Positions 58,371 to 64,000 of a stretch of 64,000 nucleotides of DNA are shown piece by piece (the stretch's first letter is position 1; each line of letters begins with the position of its first letter). Below the pieces are notes generated by a model that saw nothing but the letters and a program-made list of their open reading frames with translations, searched no databases and was not told where the DNA came from. The DNA comes from Rhodocollybia butyracea (lineage: Eukaryota > Basidiomycota > Agaricomycetes > Agaricales > Omphalotaceae): the NCBI GenBank assembly GCA_015501585.1, contig JADNRY010000001.1:620001-684000 (forward strand), in the 5' to 3' direction. The position numbers and the translations under genes were made by a program.

Positions 58371-61300
58371 ATGGAAAGTTTGTGAGCATCATAGTCCTGT
58401 TGTTTTGTATACAATACTCTAATAATCTAAAGTCGACAACGACTTCTCGCTGAAAACGCAGACCTTTTTCCTGATGCCACAGTGCGTTTCGTTGCTACAG
58501 CGCTCTTTATCCCATGATCTGTTACTTTATCTCTTATAGTCTACGTCTTCAACGTCCAGTAACGAGTCGACGCGTCCTATTATAGGCAAAATGCGGAAAG
58601 GTCCAATTGTCATCGTCTCTTCAGATGAAGAAGATGAAACGGACCAACTTGAAACTACCCCGGCGAAAGCTCCCCTTAAACCGCTGAACGCTGATCGGCC
58701 AAGTCACAGTCACTCGGTTGTGCCCAACGCTAAAAAACCTTTATCGAACCCTCATAACGCTTTCTTCGCGGTACCGCCATTGAAGCCGACAGGAAGCTTT
58801 CCGAATCTACCATCTAGTGTACAGGACGAAGACGAGCTGAAAGACGGAGAAGAGATCATTGTTTCTGATCTCCCTGTCGATGACCGATATCTCTCTCCAG
58901 CGGACGCCGAGAAGGCTTTGAGAGAACTTATGGGTGGAGCGATCAACGAAGACGTTGAAGTAGCTGTTAATGCTGACGACGCGATTGTCAACGGGTTCAA
59001 AGACGAGTTCCGACTTCTGGACCACCAAATCATTGGTCGGAATTGGATGAAGGGACGGGAAAACCCAGGCATCAAAAGAATGGGAGGTATTCTCGCTGAT
59101 GACATGGGGTAAGTCTGAGTCTTCATCAGTTGTACTAAATAAATCCTTATTGTCCCTCGCACTTCAGTCTCGGAAAAACCATCCAAACTCTGACCCGAAT
59201 CGTGGAGGGACGCCCCCGTAAGTCCGATAAAGAAGATGGTTGGGACCCAGCAACCTTGTACGTCTTTGCCTCGCGATCTTGCTAACGATTCCTCGATTAA
59301 CAATGTCGCCTAGGGTTGTATGCCCTCTTGCACTCGTCCAGCAATGGGCTGACGAGATCAAGAGAATGACGACTGGTTTGACGGTCGTTAAACATCAGGG
59401 AACTACCAGGACGTCAGGTTAGAATACATTTCTCTTGTTCCTTTTTCGAGCCTCAATACGCGTAGACGCCCGTGACCTCAGAAAGGCTCATGTTGTTATC
59501 ACGACATACGATACACTCAAATCTGAATACAACACTTTCGCTGGTCCCGACGCGGATTCGAAGTCGCAAAGTAAGGCAAAATCAAAAGCTAAAAAGGCGC
59601 CAGTTGTCGAGGATAGTGATAGCTCTGACGTTGAGCATTTTGGCCGCACCCTGCAGAAGAATGCCCCTAAAAAGTCCGCCAAAGCGAAGAAAGAAGCTTT
59701 ATTCAAAGTTTCCTGGTTTCGCATCATTCTTGGTTAGTGCCGTCAGCCAGAAAGGCGAAGCTTTTCCAGCTAATGTTAATTAGATGAAGCTCATAACATT
59801 AAAAATCGCACGACTGCGGCGGCTAAAGCATGCTGCGCCCTAGAGGGCAAGTTCCGTTGGTGTTTGACGGGGACACCAATGTAAGGAGTTTGCATCTTCT
59901 TTCGAACTCTTGTTGACAATCAACCCAGGCAAAACGACGTGGCAGAATTGTATTCACTTCTCAAGTTCTTACGCATAAAACCATTCTCATCATGGGACAA
60001 GTTCAACGACCAAATAGCAAAGCCGGTGAAGTCTGGACGAGGTGCCAACCTCGCAATGAAGCGACTTCAAGTAAGTTAAATCTCTGCCCTGATATGGTCT
60101 TTTAAAATCTGAACAATTCCCTCGTTGCACCAGGTGGTGTTAAAGCAGGTAATGCTGCGCCGTCGCAAGGACGATACTATCAACGGAAAGGTCCTCATTG
60201 AGCTGCCCAAGAGGAATGTCAATATCATCGCATGCGAATTTTCGGCATCCGAAAAGCAGTTCTATTCCAGCCTGGAAACAAAAATGACGGATGTCATGGA
60301 GAAAATAGTCCAAGAGGCTCAGCGTGCAGGTCAAAAGGCTAACTATATGTCGGTTCTTCTACTTTTGCTCCGTCTTCGCCAGGGTGAGTTCTACGGTACT
60401 TATCTATATATCATCTCACTAATTGCACGCTGCTTTTACTTAGCATGTAATCATCCGATTCTGGTCTCCAAAGATTATAAAGAAGATATCGATGCTGTAG
60501 ACTCTAGAGAAGCTAAAAAAGGTTCTGCTGACATTGATGGCGACGATCTAATTGCCGCATTTGAGCAACTTGATGTCAGTAAAAAATGTGAAATGTGTCT
60601 TGCAGAGTGGGTCGATATATGTTCACCTACATACCCTCAGTGCTATCCTGATTTGTCATTTGATAGGTTGACTAGCTCTAATACTACCAAAATGGTGAAC
60701 AACCACTGTGATGACTGTGCACTTTTGACAGTAAAATCCACTGAACAAGGTCCGGATTCTGCGAAGATCAGAATGACACGAAGACTCTTGAAGCAGATTG
60801 AAGAGCGCTCGTCTGGAGTTGAGAAGACGATAATTTTCTCACAATTTACGTCGATGTTGGACTTGCTTCAACCATTCCTGAATGAGAGTAAGATCAGATT
60901 TGTACGCTGTAAGAACTTTCTTCAATTTGAAGCCGCTTTTGTTAATAGTTGTTGTGTACCTCAGATGATGGTTCAATGAAGCCTTTGGAAAGAGAGAAAT
61001 CGCTTGATGCGATAAAGAATGATGGTGCTATCAAAGTCATCCTCATTAGCTTCAAGGCTGGGAGTACAGGTATGGACTGTATCATTCATTGTGAGGTATT
61101 ACTCAATGATGTATCGCAGGGCTCAATTTGACTGCATGTAACAACGTAATCCTTTTGGACCTTTGGTGGAACCCTGCCCTTGAGGTGAGCTTCTCCCACT
61201 CTTTTCAAGCCCTTTTCATCGTTTTTCCAGGATCAAGCATTCGACCGCTCTCATCGCTTCGGACAGAAACGAGATGTCCACATTTACAAATTAAAAATTG

Positions 61301-61514
61301 ATAACACTGTTGAAGACCGTATCCTTGCAGTTAGTGCTTTTCTTTTTGGGTTGTCTTGACTCTTGAGCTCACTGCGAGCTAGCTTCAGGAGAAGAAACGT
61401 GAACTTGCCCGTGCGGCTTTGAGCGGGGACAAAATCAAAAACCTACGATTGGGAATGGACGAACTACTGGCCCTTTTCCGACCTGGGCAAGGGGGCGAGT
61501 CGGACGAGGATTGA
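58371..61514 (+). CDS. SNF2-family DNA translocase (Uls1/Rad16/Rad5 type)
   Basis: Fourteen exons: 58371-58381, 58433-58481, 58540-59108, 59168-59257, 59314-59417, 59466-59732, 59784-59880, 59929-60070, 60134-60383, 60444-60908, 60965-61069, 61120-61184, 61231-61329, 61383-61514; 814 aa. N-terminal acidic/Ser-rich part with [10 protein letters not shown], a possible SUMO-interacting motif. Helicase motifs: [23 protein letters not shown] (Walker A), [70 protein letters not shown] Cys-rich insert ([19 protein letters not shown]) sits where Rad5/Uls1 carry a RING. Nuclear translocase that strips proteins from DNA. First coding exon is 11 nt. Confidence 0.93.
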
Positions 61515-61863
61515 GTTTTGGTCTTGTTTTTTTTTTTTTTTTTGGATTTTGGTCTTCTTGGCGCCCACCAAAGAACTTTTGCACAATATAACGACGATCT
61601 ACGACAACTGCAGGAACTAAGCTACGAATTATTGATTTGTACATTTACAGTAATACAACATAATATTGTATATAGACCATGCATGATACACACTCCACGT
61701 AAGTACGTTATCCAATCCTGAAAGATTCTGAGTCGCCAAACAAGAGCAAACGCTTGTCTAGATTGAAATTCGGACTCGACCTCTATCTCGAGATTTCTCT
61801 ACTTCCTCCTAGCATCTGTGTGAACAGCTCGAGTACAATGGATCTCTAACCTGACTTCTAACC
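61515..61863. other. Intergenic with long T-run
   Basis: A run of about 17 T starts near 61527, only about 13 nt after the SNF2 stop codon; otherwise nothing recognisable. Confidence 0.6.
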
Positions 61864-64000
61864 ATGTCTGATCAGAACCCGTCAGCAATTCTCCGGTCAG
61901 TACGAAACTCTTCAGTTGATCTAATTGCTCACAGTATAACAGAGAAGCGAAAGGAATCCATGCTACCATTAAGGAACTACTCAAAACAAAAGAACCCTTT
62001 GAAAAAGAAATTGACTTCCAGCGAAAGAAGTGAGTTTTGGTCAATTGCCTGAAACTGACGTTCTTAAACTTCTGCATAGTTTGCGAAGGCGTTACCTGAA
62101 CTTGCTCCTTGTTCATCCGTACACGAAGGAATCTGACAATGTAGAGACACATCTCTGGATGCAGACATCCTATTCTTTTATATCCGACTACAAGCAGCGG
62201 TTGGCGCGCATTGAACGTGCGACTCAGCGACAACCCCCAGGCCAGTCTCGGCATGGCCCTGTTGAATATCGGAAGCTGCTTCAACGATTTCGCCAATTTC
62301 TCGCCGATGAAGACAAATTTTGGACTCAATTTGTCGTCCGGTACCATCGCTCGTTTTCTCTGGACGAAGCACATCCGGCACTTGTGGCTCTCGGTTTAGT
62401 GTCTGAAGTAGCAGATTCCCCAGAGGAACTATCTCCAATAAATGGCCGGAACCACTTCCAGTTTCCTCCTTCTACATCTTTTGCCCCCACTAGCTCCTCA
62501 GACCGTGAGAGTCGTTTGACCATTGTGAGCAAAGCGCTCGTGTGTCTTGGTGATATCGCTCGTTATCGAGAGCAGTACAATGAAAGCGGCGGGAGATCTA
62601 GAGTTGGGCCTGAAGAAGAAGGAAAGGGACGTAAAAGAAATAAGAGAGGAGGTCCTCCTATTGCCGACATACCTCGTCCCAGGAATTTCGAGAGAGCGCG
62701 CACTTGCTATGAACAGGCCAAGCTTTTGACACCTCACGATGGAAATCCGTCACATCAGCTTGCCATCATAGCATCATACGAGAAGGATATGTTCACCTCG
62801 TTGGTGCATTACTACCGTTCTCTATGCGTCAAACATCCTTATGAAACAGCATCCGAAAACATGGCCGGTCTGCTCAGCAGAACTCTGGAACAGCGAAATA
62901 CCTCTGGAAAAAAAGAGGTTCCTCCTGATATTGCCCATGTGCCGAAAGTGCTCATTGAGGAATTCAAGCATAAAGTTGTCGTTTTGCATGCTTTGTGGCG
63001 GCTGGGAAATGAGAGGTGTGTCCCAGAAACGATACACCAACTTGCCTTCTGATGAACTTATTCCAGCGATGACTCCACTATGGTGAAGGAAGCCAGCAAC
63101 ATTTATGCCCGGTTTTATGATTTGGTGTCTGAGCGGCATCTACCTGAAGACTTTATTACGCGGCTCGTCACTCTTGCACAAGGAGCACTTTGGAAAATTC
63201 GAATGCTCCAAGATGCTAGCTCAAACAATATCAAATCAAGACCTCGTTCGTTTGTAGCATCCCTTCCATCCCCAGTCATTGAGGCTCGCATATACACCCA
63301 TCTGTTGTCTCTATTTCGCGCCTTACTGCAAGTCAGCATTGAGAAGTTGAAGGAGCCACCGCCTGTTGACTCGGACAAAGACCTAGCCCAACGGCTAATT
63401 GTGGAATTCCGGAGAACGCTGCCTGCGATGAGAATCGCCGGAAAATGGCTTCGAGCCAATTACAAATACGTGATGGGCGATCCAGAAGCACAAGGTAATC
63501 GCAAAGGAAAAGCAAAACATACTACCGAGTCTTCAGGTATCATTAGTCCTTTGTCCACCGAGACCATCGATTTTTGGCGCACATACGCCGAGTTCCTTCG
63601 CGCCCTTTCTCGTACCTTTCCACAAGACCGACTACCAGACCTGAATTTTGCGTTGACGGAGGATATCGAGATGAAAGGTTTTAGACCGCTGAAAGGTTAT
63701 ATGGACCTGCAAAGGAACACAAACGGAACAAACGGAAAGGAAGGTCTACCTCTTAAAGAAAGCGAAGTACATCCCAACGATCTACACCTCATGAGAATCA
63801 AAGACATCCTTAGTGACGCCAAAGCTTTGGTTGAGATGGAGGTAAGGAGCAGTATACCGATACCGCAGACGAAAATCTGATGACATTCTGCGCAGAACTC
63901 GCCTCTCGCCATATATGGAAACCAATTTGTTGTCAGAGGTGTTGAGTCTCAAGTACAACCAATCCCAAGTATGCTGCCACCCACGATCAACCAACCAGTT
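61864..64000 (+). CDS. EST1/EBS1/SMG7-like TPR protein, 3' end outside window
   Basis: Exons 61864-61899, 61935-62029, 62080-63015, 63067-63841, 63896->64000. Frame open through the window end. FQRKNLRRRYLNLLLVHPY and WMQTSYSFISDYK mark the 14-3-3-like EST1 N-terminal domain. FHRSFSLD-type, ALVCLGDIARYREQYNE, NFERARTCYEQAKLLTPHDGNPSHQLAIIASYEKDMFTSLVHYYRSLCVKHPYETASENM form the TPR array and EST1 DNA/RNA-binding region. Members act in nonsense-mediated decay (Smg5-7, Ebs1) or telomerase recruitment (Est1); which one cannot be decided without the C-terminus. A short start exon ends at a gtacga donor chosen for phase. Confidence 0.92.

Overview
The window is nuclear DNA of a filamentous basidiomycete, most likely an Agaricomycete. 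Nearly every gene is split by many 45-65 nt introns. Conserved proteins match Agaricomycete families: DUF2235 hydrolase, Rsc7, a SNF2/Uls1-type ATPase, a mitochondrial calcium uniporter, GDP-fucose enzymes, and a lineage-typical unnamed family beginning MGTxGYxxYRYKG. There is no bacterial operon logic, no rRNA, no CRISPR and no convincing tRNA. I rebuilt exon structures by hand. Except where breaks are stated, the summed exon lengths give an open frame.

Layout. 0-4.1 kb: the 3' part of a DUF2235/Tle1-like hydrolase gene and a secreted ACMSD-like amidohydrolase. 4.1-13 kb: gene-poor and repeat-rich, with two damaged copies of one Agaricomycete family, a candidate solo LTR and other insert splitting the first copy, and a MITE-like element. 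14-22.5 kb: Rsc7/Npl6, an old yellow enzyme, a short secreted precursor with four copies of a Trp/Pro-rich peptide, and a sugar-phosphate/nucleotide-sugar type transporter. 22.9-42.3 kb: a RING protein, Mcd4/PIG-N, an unnamed small protein, a DUF202 protein, an M20 amidohydrolase, mS33 and Suv3 sharing a 58-bp divergent promoter, a Dap1-type heme protein, MCU and an ArfGAP. 42.8-47.2 kb: a DMATS-type prenyltransferase and an FAD-linked oxidase, both frame-broken. 47.3-64 kb: dense housekeeping genes (SDHAF4, GDP-L-fucose synthase, FAD synthase, uS4, eL21, MRE11, GDP-fucose transporter, SNF2 ATPase, EST1/SMG7-like), mostly in head-to-head pairs.

How the genes connect. GDP-L-fucose synthase and a GDP-fucose transporter lie within 10 kb, pointing to a fucosylation route. 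Mitochondrial functions recur (mS33, Suv3, MCU, SDHAF4). DMATS plus FAD oxidase looks like the remains of a small prenylated-metabolite locus.

Main points for a second look: (1) the secreted repeat-peptide precursor at 19.8 kb, a candidate KEP/RiPP-like gene; (2) seven introns with GC instead of GT donors among about 120; (3) two sequence-related introns flanking a 15-nt microexon in the M20 gene; (4) the selectively decayed DMATS/FAD-oxidase pair; (5) the split paralogue and mobile elements at 6-10 kb.
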